A program made the translations under genes and the position numbers. This document shows positions 36,992 through 48,233 of a DNA stretch of 64,000 nt, piece after piece. Source of the stretch: Pseudomonadota bacterium (GTDB lineage Bacteria > Myxococcota_A > Polyangia > Haliangiales > Haliangiaceae). Under the pieces are notes generated by a model. The model was given only the letters and a program-made list of their open reading frames with translations, was not told the DNA's origin and ran no database searches. The stretch covers positions 18,864-82,863 of the forward strand of contig JAKSDA010000633.1 in the NCBI GenBank assembly GCA_022360315.1. The letters run 5' to 3'. The stretch's first letter is position 1, and each line of letters opens with the position of its first letter.

Positions 36992-37414
36992 ATGATCCTC
37001 TACACCACCACAGAACGCCCTGTCATTTCACGCCGCCGAGGTTTTCTGCTCGTCGCGGCAACGGTCGCATTGATCTTCGCCCTCCCCGCGTGTGCACAGA
37101 CCTCGGACAATGCCCCCCCAACCACCGCGACCCCGGGCTCGTCAGTCGAGCGAGGCGAGAGCTCCAACCCGAGCCAGAGCTCCAACCAGAGCCAGAGCTC
37201 CAACCAAAGCCAGAGCTCCAACCAAAGCCAGAGCTCCAACCCGAGCACGCCCGGCAGTGCAAAGGACAGTCCCGCGCGGATGTCCCCCGAGGACTGTCGT
37301 GCCAAAGGAGGTACATTCGTGCCCAGCCCAGGCGGCAAAGTCGAATGTTCCGATGGAGCCGAACAGATCGCCCTCGTCCGCTTTGGTATCGAGGGAGGGA
37401 TTTGCTGCAAGTAA
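36992..37414 (+). CDS. Small lipoprotein with Ser/Gln/Asn repeat
   Basis: 140 residues. The N-terminus has an Arg-rich region, a hydrophobic segment and a lipobox (I-F-A-L-P-A-C-A-Q). After a Thr/Pro/Ser linker come about five copies of S-S-N-Q-S-Q, then a compact Cys-containing C-terminal domain (D-C-R-A-K-G-G-T-F, V-E-C-S-D-G, G-G-I-C-C-K). The repeat probably works as a flexible stalk that carries the terminal domain away from the membrane. Starts at 36950 or 36926 are possible but do not begin with a signal peptide. Function unknown. Confidence 0.7.
   Translation: MILYTTTERPVISRRRGFLLVAATVALIFALPACAQTSDNAPPTTATPGSSVERGESSNPSQSSNQSQSSNQSQSSNQSQSSNPSTPGSAKDSPARMSPEDCRAKGGTFVPSPGGKVECSDGAEQIALVRFGIEGGICCK
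37160..37249 (+). repeat. Tandem 18-base coding repeat in lipoprotein stalk
   Basis: About five copies of an 18-base unit AGCTCCAACCARAGCCAG. The inner copies are nearly identical in DNA, the outer ones end CCGAGC. Unit length is a multiple of three, so copy-number change would alter stalk length in frame. Confidence 0.9.
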
Positions 37415-37430
37415 CCCCCGGAGGTGCAAC

Positions 37431-37796
37431 ATGAACATCGCTGCGGTTGTCACGGTCACGCTGCTCGTCTTGGGAGCTGCTGCTGCACTCTGGTTGCCGG
37501 CTGGCTCACCGGATGGAGCGGGCGAACCGAGCGGCAGCGAACGCATGGCGGCGCGCTTCTTCGGCTTTTTTGGTATCGGTCAAATACCTCTCGACCTGGC
37601 GCTGGCCGTGCTTTTCAGCAGCAGCGCCGTGGCACTCGCAGCCATCGATCTCATCGCCAACTTGCACTTCGGTGAAGCGTATCCGGCCTGGTTCCCACTC
37701 GATGCACTGGCCACTGGTCTCGGCATCGGCCTCCTGAACACCCGCGCACTGGCCGCGTCCTACCACAACCGCAATTCTTCCGATACCCACATGTAA
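37431..37796 (+). CDS. Small membrane protein, unknown
   Basis: 121 residues from an ATG with a near-perfect GGAGGTG site at optimal spacing, 16 bases after the stop of the lipoprotein gene, so the two are probably co-transcribed. Three hydrophobic stretches are visible: residues 3-24, about 48-75 and about 88-102. The C-terminus is short and polar. No family recognised. Confidence 0.7.
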   Translation: MNIAAVVTVTLLVLGAAAALWLPAGSPDGAGEPSGSERMAARFFGFFGIGQIPLDLALAVLFSSSAVALAAIDLIANLHFGEAYPAWFPLDALATGLGIGLLNTRALAASYHNRNSSDTHM

Positions 37797-37837
37797 GGAA
37801 AATGGATCCACATGCACTTGATTGTTAGAGTGGGGCC

Positions 37838-38371
37838 ATGACCGATCGTTTCAGGTCTGAGCATGAGTCGGGCTCGGATGCGAGCACTTCGCTGTCGCGC
37901 CGGCGCCGCCTTCCGGTCCTGTTGCCACCTCGCAAACCCATGTTGAGTGCGCGCCGTGTGTCGCTATTCGAGCGCGAGATTCGCATTCGTCTCGGCCAGG
38001 CGGCCATCGAGGTGCTGTTGGCCAATGCCTCGGTCCTGTCCGAGGGTCAGGTTGCAGAGGGCTACTACTTCGGCTCGACCATGCTCACCATCGATCTGGC
38101 CCGATCTAGTGTCCATCTCAGCGAGGCCTGTGATCTGGTCACGGCGCGCAATGCCGAGGCGCTCATCGCCACGGATGAGCGGATCAAGGAACGGGTCCGG
38201 GAGCTCGCCATTGCCGAGGCAGGGCGTCTGGCTGGCAATGCGCTCGAGTCGGTTCATGTCGAGAGTCGTGTCCGTCGCAACGGACGGTATTTTCAGATCG
38301 ATGTCGATGTCGAGGCCCAGCTCAGACGGACGCCAGGGCATGAGACGCCCGGACCGGGGAGGACGCCGTGA
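37838..38371 (+). CDS. Conserved-looking hypothetical protein upstream of MerR-TPR gene
   Basis: 177 residues: a basic disordered N-terminus (S-R-R-R-R-L-P-V-L-L-P-P-R-K-P), then an alpha/beta region (R-L-G-Q-A-A-I-E-V-L-L-A-N-A-S-V-L, G-Y-Y-F-G-S-T-M-L-T-I-D-L-A-R-S). No signal peptide or membrane helix; predicted cytoplasmic. Its stop overlaps the GTG of the next gene, so the two are translationally coupled and likely act together. Family not recognised. Confidence 0.65.
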   Translation: MTDRFRSEHESGSDASTSLSRRRRLPVLLPPRKPMLSARRVSLFEREIRIRLGQAAIEVLLANASVLSEGQVAEGYYFGSTMLTIDLARSSVHLSEACDLVTARNAEALIATDERIKERVRELAIAEAGRLAGNALESVHVESRVRRNGRYFQIDVDVEAQLRRTPGHETPGPGRTP

Positions 38372-39423
38372 TCGACATCTACAGCGTAAAAGACGTCGCC
38401 CGGATTTTCGGCCTGCCCGAGTCTCGCCTGCGCTACTGGGCGCAGACCGGATTCATCAACCCCAGTGCGCGCAAGGGAGGCCGGGTCTTTTACACCTTTC
38501 GCGACCTGATCAACGTGCGTGCGGCCAAAGAATTGCTCGATGCCGGACTCAGCGTACAAGCGGTGCGCAAAAACCTGGCCTCGTTGCGGACACTTTTGCC
38601 CGATCTGGAAGATCCGGCGAGCACAATGCGAGTGTCGTCAGACGGCGAAACCGTGGTTGCTCGCGCCGATGAGGTCGTGTTCGAGCCGCTCTCGGGTCAG
38701 CTGGTAATGGATTTCACCATCGACTCTCTGTCCACTCGGGTGGCCGATATTTTGGCCATGCCGACCACGGAGCAAGGCGTCGAGACCCCGGCCGTCAGTT
38801 TGGATGCGGCCAGTTCAGATGCGGCCAGTTCCGACATAAAGGCTGAATCAAGAGACGATGAAACCGCGTGCGGTGGGGCCGATGGAGCAAGAGCGGTACC
38901 GACCGCGATTGGCGAGGACGATCCGACCGAGAGCCACGTTGCGGGTGGGCCCTATCGGTATTTCGTCATGGGCTGCGAGGCCGAGGACAGCGGCGATCTC
39001 GCCGCCGCTGAAGTGGCCTACCGCCGTGCGCTCGAGCTGCAGCCATCCCTGGCTGCGGCGCACACCAACCTGGGCAATGTGATCTATCGCCAGGGCGATG
39101 CCAGGGGAGCGCGCGCGGCCTACGAGCGAGCTCTCGAGTACGAGCCCAATCAGCCCGAGGCGCGCTACAACCTGGGCAATGTGCTCGAGGACATGGGCGA
39201 GATCGAGCTGGCCATCGCCGAGATGCGCCGGGTGTGCTGGACCCACCCAGATTTCGCCGACGCCCACTACAATCTGGGTCTCATGCTCTCTCGAGTAAAC
39301 GGTATTGCCCAGGCGAGAAAACACCTCGAGCGCTACATCGAGCTCGACCAGGACAGCCAGTGGTCGGAGCACGCGCGCAGTTTTCTCGCCAGCCTCGGCC
39401 ACGCCGAAGCAACAACGGCGTAA
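38368..39423 (+). CDS. MerR-type DNA-binding domain fused to TPR repeats
   Basis: 351 residues from a GTG overlapping the previous stop. The N-terminus is a MerR-like winged helix (Y-S-V-K-D-V-A-R-I-F-G-L-P-E-S-R-L-R-Y-W, G-R-V-F-Y-T-F-R-D-L). A linker of about 110 residues, rich in Ala, Ser and Asp, follows. The C-terminal half has at least four TPR units (A-E-V-A-Y-R-R-A-L-E-L-Q-P, A-A-H-T-N-L-G-N-V-I-Y). Classical MerR regulators carry a short effector domain instead; here protein-protein contact probably replaces ligand sensing. The cytoplasmic target is unknown. Possible partner: the small protein encoded just upstream. Confidence 0.88.
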   Translation: MIDIYSVKDVARIFGLPESRLRYWAQTGFINPSARKGGRVFYTFRDLINVRAAKELLDAGLSVQAVRKNLASLRTLLPDLEDPASTMRVSSDGETVVARADEVVFEPLSGQLVMDFTIDSLSTRVADILAMPTTEQGVETPAVSLDAASSDAASSDIKAESRDDETACGGADGARAVPTAIGEDDPTESHVAGGPYRYFVMGCEAEDSGDLAAAEVAYRRALELQPSLAAAHTNLGNVIYRQGDARGARAAYERALEYEPNQPEARYNLGNVLEDMGEIELAIAEMRRVCWTHPDFADAHYNLGLMLSRVNGIAQARKHLERYIELDQDSQWSEHARSFLASLGHAEATTA

Positions 39424-39598
39424 AACTCCACAGACGTGGCCCGCAGGGGCTTCTCAGTCAGACATTTTTGCCGGATATTTGTCGAGTCGGTAGGGCCACC
39501 TACGAGCTGGCCATCGCTGGGCCGGTGCCCATTGCGAGTAGCGCATTGCCTGGTGTGGTTGCATGGAGCAATAATGGACTGTACTGCAAGGAAGGATC

Positions 39599-42538
<2,940 letters not shown>

Positions 42539-42564
42539 CCGGATAGAGAAGCGGGAGAACATAC

Positions 42565-43566
42565 ATGTCATTGAGTCGAGAGATGAGATGTTTGGCCGTT
42601 GGGCCGGCCATCGGGGTCGCGCTGATAGTGATAGGACTGTTAATGGCGGTCGAGCCAGCGCGGGCGCAGAGCAACAATGAGCTCCCTGCCGACGAGGTCG
42701 AGGACCGCAAGCAACGAGCGGAAATACTGTACCAGGAGGGCATCAAGCTCCGACGGGACGCGCTCATCGCGCAGGCGCTGGAAAAGTTCGAGCAGGCTCT
42801 GGCCCTCAACGACCATCCATATATCCGATACAATTTGGCTCTGTGCCTGCGCAGTCTGGGTCGCCCGGTCGACGCCTTCAAGCAACTGAACCAAGCTCTG
42901 CGCTCGGACAAACTGACCGGCGAAGAGCGTCAACAGGGCCAACAATACGCGGCCGAGCTGCGCAAGGAGATCGTCGAGCTCAGAGTCGTGTGTCGCGATT
43001 CCGACGCCAAAGTGTCGGTCAACGGAACTCCATTGTTCTCCGGCCCGGGACAGGCCAGCCGCTGGGTCACCCCAGGCACGCATCAGATCCTGGCGCAGAA
43101 ATCGATTCAGCTGGCCACCGCCGAAACCGTGGTCATCGAAGCGGGTCCATCGCGCACAGTCGAGTTATTCCTGCCCAGACTCGAGCGCCGGTGGGATCGC
43201 CGCTTGCCCTGGGCGATTGCGGGCGGCGGGGCCCTGGTCGCCCTTTCCGGTATTCCGCTGCAGTGGCTCGCACACGACAATGAATCCAAGTTTCACCGCG
43301 AGCTCGACGCCGAATGCGGCAGTGCAAACGCGTGCAAAGACGGCGTCCCCGACTCGGCAAGGACCTACGAGAGGCGAAGCCGGAGGTATAACGCGGCGGC
43401 CGTCGCCGGGTTTGCCGTGGGCGGCGCGGCAATAGCGACCGGCCTGGCACTGGCGATTTTTAATCAGCCGCGGGTCGTCAAGCCCGACCCGGCAACCCGC
43501 GAGATCGCGATTTCACCGCTGGTCGGTAATGACAGCGCCGGAATTGCCGCTGCCCTGTCGTTTTGA
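42565..43566 (+). CDS. Secreted TPR protein with PEGA-like domain and C-terminal membrane helices
   Basis: 333 residues with a GGGAGAAC site. A signal peptide (V-A-L-I-V-I-G-L-L-M-A-V-E-P-A-R-A-Q) leads to TPR-like helices (A-L-E-K-F-E-Q-A-L-A-L-N-D-H-P-Y-I-R-Y-N-L-A). A small beta domain follows (V-S-V-N-G-T-P-L, W-V-T-P-G-T-H-Q-I), like PEGA domains. Two membrane helices occur near residues 215-232 and 272-292. Placed directly after the kinase gene, it may be its envelope partner or substrate; this pairing recurs in myxobacterial kinase loci. Confidence 0.8.
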   Translation: MSLSREMRCLAVGPAIGVALIVIGLLMAVEPARAQSNNELPADEVEDRKQRAEILYQEGIKLRRDALIAQALEKFEQALALNDHPYIRYNLALCLRSLGRPVDAFKQLNQALRSDKLTGEERQQGQQYAAELRKEIVELRVVCRDSDAKVSVNGTPLFSGPGQASRWVTPGTHQILAQKSIQLATAETVVIEAGPSRTVELFLPRLERRWDRRLPWAIAGGGALVALSGIPLQWLAHDNESKFHRELDAECGSANACKDGVPDSARTYERRSRRYNAAAVAGFAVGGAAIATGLALAIFNQPRVVKPDPATREIAISPLVGNDSAGIAAALSF

Positions 43567-43663
43567 GCGCTCGCCGCGGCCGGTATCGGCAGCGCGGCTC
43601 GGTACCGCTTCGACGCGCTGGATCGACCCTACTGGGCACTGACTTACGGGTCGCGGTACTTAG

Positions 43664-44938
43664 TTAGAATTTGTAGCGCATCGAGGTGTGCACGCGATGC
43701 ATATCGCCTTCGGCGTCGTTTTCCAGCGTGCGCCTGCCGAAAACATACTCGATGCCGAATCGCACCGAATCAACCACATTCCACATGATATTGGCCTCGC
43801 CGGTGATGGTTCGCTTGTTGGATGTGGCGAACTCTTCGGAGTTGTTGAGCGCCTGAGCAAACGAGCCGATCAGGGCGAAACGCGCGTCCTCGGAGAACCA
43901 GACCTGCGCGGCCACGACGCCCGCGACAATGTCGATGAGCTCGACGCTTCCATCCATGGCGAGCTCACCGTCGTTGTATGAGTTCAGAGAAATATATCGG
44001 CCGATTCCCCTGCCATAGGTGAAATCGTATTTGAGATTATGTTTGGCGCCGACAGCGATTTTTCCAGACAGTCGAGCACCAAATCCGAACTGCAAGTCGT
44101 CTTCGCCGACACTTTCCGGGGTGGCGCTATCAGCGCGCAATGCCCGGCCCATTCCTGCGATGGCGACGTGTCCCCAGGGTAGTTTCTTGGAAAACTTGAT
44201 GATTGTATCGGGCACGAAATCGTCACTCGGGGTTACCCGCGTGCCGTCTGGCGCGGTCAGCGTGGTCTCGGGGTTTTCCAGAGCAAACTGCACTTCGCCC
44301 CCGATGGAGGGAATCTTGTGGGTATAGCGAATTTGCGCCTGGCGGGCGAAGATGAGGCCGGCCGGACCACCGAGGCCCATGACTTCGTGCAGCGACGGCA
44401 AATCCATCCATGTACTCCAGGTCTGTCCGACCAGCAGGCCGCCAAACGAGCCATAGGCGTGACGGAGCCGGAGCGACGAGGGATTGGACGTGCGCTCGTT
44501 GCCCAGCCCCGAGTCAAAACCGAGAAAGTCGGCCTCCACATAGCTCTTGACCACTCCGCGCGGGGTGGTCAGCAAGTTTTTGAACCACAGCCGCGATTCA
44601 CGCGCGGTCATGGTGACATTTCTATTCTTGTTCGCCGGATCGATGGGGATGGCGCCGGGCAGGAGAGCGTAGTCGAAGACGTATACGGTGCCTTCGCCGT
44701 ACCCGGTATCGGTAAACATAATATCGACTTTGACTTCTCCGCCAAAGCTGAGATCGACCGAAATCGGAGCCGACGAACCTGCTCCCCCGGCAGCGGCCGG
44801 TGCTGGAGCGGGCTGGTTTTGCGCCTTCGCCGGTCCGGCCTGGGCGGACAGTAGGGGACAGAGTGCCATGACGGCAAACCAAACTGCGCCGTGGACAAGT
44901 AGTTGATAGCGGGTTCGATTGGACTGCTTTGAAGTCAT
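43664..44938 (-). CDS. DcaP-like outer-membrane porin
   Basis: 424 residues. A signal peptide (A-M-A... -L-S-A-Q-A) and a Pro/Ala-rich linker precede a barrel domain with the DcaP family pattern: an early strand V-K-V-D-I-M-F-T-D, then R-E-S-R-L-W-F-K, Y-V-E-A-D-F-L-G, R-L-R-H-A-Y-G-S-F-G-G-L-L-V-G-Q-T-W-S-T-W, and terminal M-R-Y-K-F ending in Phe, the outer-membrane insertion signal. DcaP porins take up organic acids and similar anions. The ATG at 44938 follows AAGG. Placed 102 bases after the TRAP permease gene on the same strand, it probably supplies the outer-membrane step for the same substrate. Confidence 0.88.
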   Translation of the reverse strand: MTSKQSNRTRYQLLVHGAVWFAVMALCPLLSAQAGPAKAQNQPAPAPAAAGGAGSSAPISVDLSFGGEVKVDIMFTDTGYGEGTVYVFDYALLPGAIPIDPANKNRNVTMTARESRLWFKNLLTTPRGVVKSYVEADFLGFDSGLGNERTSNPSSLRLRHAYGSFGGLLVGQTWSTWMDLPSLHEVMGLGGPAGLIFARQAQIRYTHKIPSIGGEVQFALENPETTLTAPDGTRVTPSDDFVPDTIIKFSKKLPWGHVAIAGMGRALRADSATPESVGEDDLQFGFGARLSGKIAVGAKHNLKYDFTYGRGIGRYISLNSYNDGELAMDGSVELIDIVAGVVAAQVWFSEDARFALIGSFAQALNNSEEFATSNKRTITGEANIMWNVVDSVRFGIEYVFGRRTLENDAEGDMHRVHTSMRYKF

Positions 44939-45040
44939 GATGTACCTTAGTAACATAATTTCACTCTCATGCGGTAATCGCCGGTAACAATCTAAACACC
45001 ACAAGCCGAATTGTACTGGACCATTCAGCTGGCACCACGG

Positions 45041-46429
45041 TCAAGAACCGAGCCATTGTTGCGGCAGCCAGGTGGCCAAGTCGCGCCAGAACCACAAAAG
45101 GACCAGGGTTATGAGCTGTATGGCAATAAACGGAATCGCACCGCGGTAAATGGCACCCGTGGTGATGCTCGCCGGTGCGACACCGCGCAGGTAAAAAAGG
45201 GAAAAACCAAACGGTGGGGTGAGAAACGAAGTTTGCAGGTTGATCGCTATCATCACGCCAAGCCAGACTGGGTCGAGACCCATCATTAATAGACTGGGTC
45301 CGACCAGCGGCACGACAACAAAGGTGATCTCGAAAAAGTCGAGAAAAAAGCCGAGCAGAAACATCACCAGCATGACCACGATGAACGAGGTCACCACCCC
45401 GCCGCCGATGTTCTGGAGAAACTCCTGCACCATTTCGTCGCCGCCGTAGCCGCGAAAAACCAGGGAAAAAACTGCAGCGCCGATCAGAATCGTGAACACC
45501 ATGGCGCTGATCTCGGTAGTCGCGCGCATGATCTGGCGCAAAACCGCGAGATTGAGCTCGCGCTTGAGCAGGGCGAGAAGCAGCGCGCCGACGCAGCCGA
45601 CCGAGGCCGCTTCGGTGGGCGTGGCGTAGCCGCGAAGAATCGAACCGAGCACCCCGAAAATGAGCAGTAGCGGTGGAATCAGCGCCTTGATCACTTTGAG
45701 CATAAGCGCTCGGCCGGCGAGCAGGCCGCGCTCTTCGGCTGGGACCGCAGGGGCTGCATGCGGACGCGCAAGGGCGTATATGGCGACGTAGGCCATGTAC
45801 AGAAACATGAGAATCGCGCCCGGGATCAGCGCACCGACAAACAACTCGCCAACCGACACGGTGGTGGGGGCAAAGTTGCCCAGCTTGAGCTGCGCCTGCT
45901 GGTGCGCCGAACCGATGACATCGCCGAGAATGATCAGAACGATGCTGGGCGGAATGATCTGTCCCAGGGTGCCGGAAGCGCAGATGATGCCGGTCGACAG
46001 TTCGGGAGAGTAGCCGCGCCGGGACATGGCGGGAAGCGAGATCAGGCCCATGGTCACGACCGTGGCGCCGACAATGCCGGTCGAGGCGGCGAGCAGCCCC
46101 CCGACCAGACACACCGATATGCCGAGCCCACCGCGCAGGCCGCCGAACAGGCGCGACATAGTGTCGAGCAGATCCTCCGAGATCTTGGTTCGCTCGAGAG
46201 TGACCCCCATGAAGACAAAAAGCGGGACCGCAACCAGCGTGAAGTTGGTCATCACGCCGTAGATACGCTGGGGCACAAACGAGACAAACGAAGGATCAAA
46301 ATGGCCGGTCAGGTAACCGATGAGTGCGAATAGAATCGCCGATCCAGCCAGGCTGAATGCGACCGGAAAGCCAAACAGCAGGATTGCAAAGGTACCGGCG
46401 AACATGAGGAGAGGAAAAAGCTCGGTCAT
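45041..46429 (-). CDS. dctM: TRAP transporter large permease (DctM)
   Basis: 462 residues with about 12 membrane helices. Family blocks include F-P-V-A-F-S-L, L-V-A-V-P-L-F-V-F-M-G, I-V-G-A-T-V-V-T-M-G-L-I-S-L-P and I-P-P-S-I-V-L-I. DctM carries the sodium-driven transport of organic acids delivered by the binding protein. Its ATG overlaps the dctQ stop by four bases (ATGA). Confidence 0.95.
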   Translation of the reverse strand: MTELFPLLMFAGTFAILLFGFPVAFSLAGSAILFALIGYLTGHFDPSFVSFVPQRIYGVMTNFTLVAVPLFVFMGVTLERTKISEDLLDTMSRLFGGLRGGLGISVCLVGGLLAASTGIVGATVVTMGLISLPAMSRRGYSPELSTGIICASGTLGQIIPPSIVLIILGDVIGSAHQQAQLKLGNFAPTTVSVGELFVGALIPGAILMFLYMAYVAIYALARPHAAPAVPAEERGLLAGRALMLKVIKALIPPLLLIFGVLGSILRGYATPTEAASVGCVGALLLALLKRELNLAVLRQIMRATTEISAMVFTILIGAAVFSLVFRGYGGDEMVQEFLQNIGGGVVTSFIVVMLVMFLLGFFLDFFEITFVVVPLVGPSLLMMGLDPVWLGVMIAINLQTSFLTPPFGFSLFYLRGVAPASITTGAIYRGAIPFIAIQLITLVLLWFWRDLATWLPQQWLGS

Positions 46430-46992
46430 AGCTCGGCTTCCTCCCCCTCGGGGTCCGCTTGCCGCTTGCCCGACAAGATCAGAAGACTATCGATCACGAC
46501 GGCTAGCCCCTGCAGGACGAGCAGCCCAGCGTAGACCAGAATGGTTGTCTTGAGCAGGTAAACTCCGTCGAGCCCGCCCGCTTCTTGCGATCGCTCGCGC
46601 ACCTGCCACGACGCTTCGACGTAGGGCAGCCCTCTGTCGTAGATCAGCCAGCACATCGGCATGAGCAAAAATACAGTGCCGAAGAGATTGACCAAGGCCC
46701 GCCTTTTCGGCCCCAATCGGCCATAAAGGACGTCGACGCGGACGTGGCCGCCGCGTTTCAGGGTAAAGCCCGCCCCGATCAGAAACACCACACTGTGCAG
46801 GTAGAGCACCGAATCCTGCATCCAGATCCAACCCATGCTGAGTGCTTTGCGCAGGACAATGATGACAAACGTCACCAGCGCCATGACCAGAGTCAACCAC
46901 GACACTGCGCGGCCGATCCATTCATTGATCCCGGCAGCGATTTTCTCGATCCACTGCAGAGCTGTCCAGACCATTCCGAAAAGAAAACTCAC
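46426..46992 (-). CDS. dctQ: TRAP transporter small permease (DctQ)
   Basis: 188 residues with four membrane helices and the usual conserved features (W-M-Q-D-S near the second helix, R-V-D-V-L-Y, a D-R-G-L-P-Y-V-E-A-S-W segment before the last pair). I chose the GTG at 46992 because a GGAG lies six bases upstream; the ATG at 46974 is weaker. DctQ forms the membrane complex with DctM. Coupled to dctM by overlap. Confidence 0.9.
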   Translation of the reverse strand: MSFLFGMVWTALQWIEKIAAGINEWIGRAVSWLTLVMALVTFVIIVLRKALSMGWIWMQDSVLYLHSVVFLIGAGFTLKRGGHVRVDVLYGRLGPKRRALVNLFGTVFLLMPMCWLIYDRGLPYVEASWQVRERSQEAGGLDGVYLLKTTILVYAGLLVLQGLAVVIDSLLILSGKRQADPEGEEAEL

Positions 46993-47045
46993 TGGCAACT
47001 CCGCTTTCGCTTTGTCTCGGCCGTGCCCATACCAAAATCGGCCGA

Positions 47046-48233
47046 TCAAGCAAACGTGAGGGCGCGCGCGCGCAAGTATCCCTCTTCGGAGATGTGGCCC
47101 CACTGAATGTTCTGCTGGCGGAATTTGTCGAACGACTCGTACACCTTCTTGGACAGGGGATCTTTCTGGGCCACTTCGGCGACGACCTCTTTGGCCACGC
47201 GGCCCACTTCTCGGAGCAAGTCATCGTTGTATTGACGCAGCTCGACTTTATGCTCGTCGATGAGCTGGCGCAGCGCCGCCGCATTTCGAGCCGAAAATTC
47301 GGCCATCATATCGAGAGTGGCCGCCGCCGCCGCATACTTGACCACGGCCTTGAGATCCTCGGGCAGAGCGTCGTAGGCCTTTTTGTTGACCATGAGCTCG
47401 AGGGTGGTGCCCGGTTCGTGCCAGCCCGGCCAGTAGTAGTATTTGGCCGCCTTGTGCAGGCCAAAGGCGAGGTCGTTGTAGGGGCCGACCCACTCGGTGG
47501 CGTCGATCGCGCCGGTCTTGAGCGCCTGAAAGATCTCGCCCCCGGGTACATTGACCGGGGTTCCGCCGAGCCGGCGCACCACTTCGCCGCCCAGGCCGGG
47601 GATGCGCATCTTGAGGCCCTTGTAGTCGTCGAGCGATTTGATTTCCTTGTTGAACCATCCACCCATCTGGACAGTCGTATTTCCCCCAGAAAACGGCTTG
47701 AGACCGAACGGGGCGTACAGCTCGTCCCACAACGCCTGTCCACCGCCGTACATCAGCCACGCATTCATCTCGTGGGCAGTCAATCCAAATGGGACCGCAG
47801 CAAAAAACTGTGTGGCCTCGTGTTTCCCCTTCCAGTAATACGCGGCACCGTGGCCCATTTCTGCCTTGCCGCCACTGACCGCGTCGAATACGCCCAGTGC
47901 GGGGACAAGCTCGCCGGCGCCGTACACTTTGACCTTGATACGACCACCCGATAAGGTCCCGATGGCTGCGGCCAGAGCGTTGGCTCCAGTGCCAACCCCC
48001 GGAAAATCTTTCGGCCAGGTAGTGACCATCTTCCATTCGTAAGATTTGCCACTACCGGCAGTTGGAGCGGGACTTACGTCCTTATTGGCCTCTCCTTTGT
48101 CTTTGGGCTCATCGGTTTTGGCGTCCTTGCTCTTGGAGCAACCGGCAAGAGCAGCTCCGGCGCCCACCACGGCCGCACCAGCACCGAGTGAAGAAATGAC
48201 TTGTCTGCGGGTCAGGTCTCGTCCTTGGCTCAT
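47046..48233 (-). CDS. dctP: TRAP transporter substrate-binding lipoprotein (DctP), Tat signal
   Basis: 395 residues. The N-terminus has a twin-arginine motif (T-R-R-Q-V-I-S, Arg9-Arg10) and a lipobox ending at Cys32 (A-L-A-G-C), so it is exported folded and lipid-anchored. After a Lys/Asp linker comes the DctP fold: W-K-M-V-T-T-W-P-K-D-F, G-H-G-A-A-Y-Y-W, K-M-R-I-P-G-L-G-G-E-V-V-R-R-L-G, A-T-E-W-V-G-P-Y-N-D. These blocks match the TakP-like group that binds 2-oxo or hydroxy acids, often with a metal; the exact ligand is not proven. First gene of the TRAP operon, 53 bases before dctQ. Confidence 0.94.
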   Translation of the reverse strand: MSQGRDLTRRQVISSLGAGAAVVGAGAALAGCSKSKDAKTDEPKDKGEANKDVSPAPTAGSGKSYEWKMVTTWPKDFPGVGTGANALAAAIGTLSGGRIKVKVYGAGELVPALGVFDAVSGGKAEMGHGAAYYWKGKHEATQFFAAVPFGLTAHEMNAWLMYGGGQALWDELYAPFGLKPFSGGNTTVQMGGWFNKEIKSLDDYKGLKMRIPGLGGEVVRRLGGTPVNVPGGEIFQALKTGAIDATEWVGPYNDLAFGLHKAAKYYYWPGWHEPGTTLELMVNKKAYDALPEDLKAVVKYAAAAATLDMMAEFSARNAAALRQLIDEHKVELRQYNDDLLREVGRVAKEVVAEVAQKDPLSKKVYESFDKFRQQNIQWGHISEEGYLRARALTFA

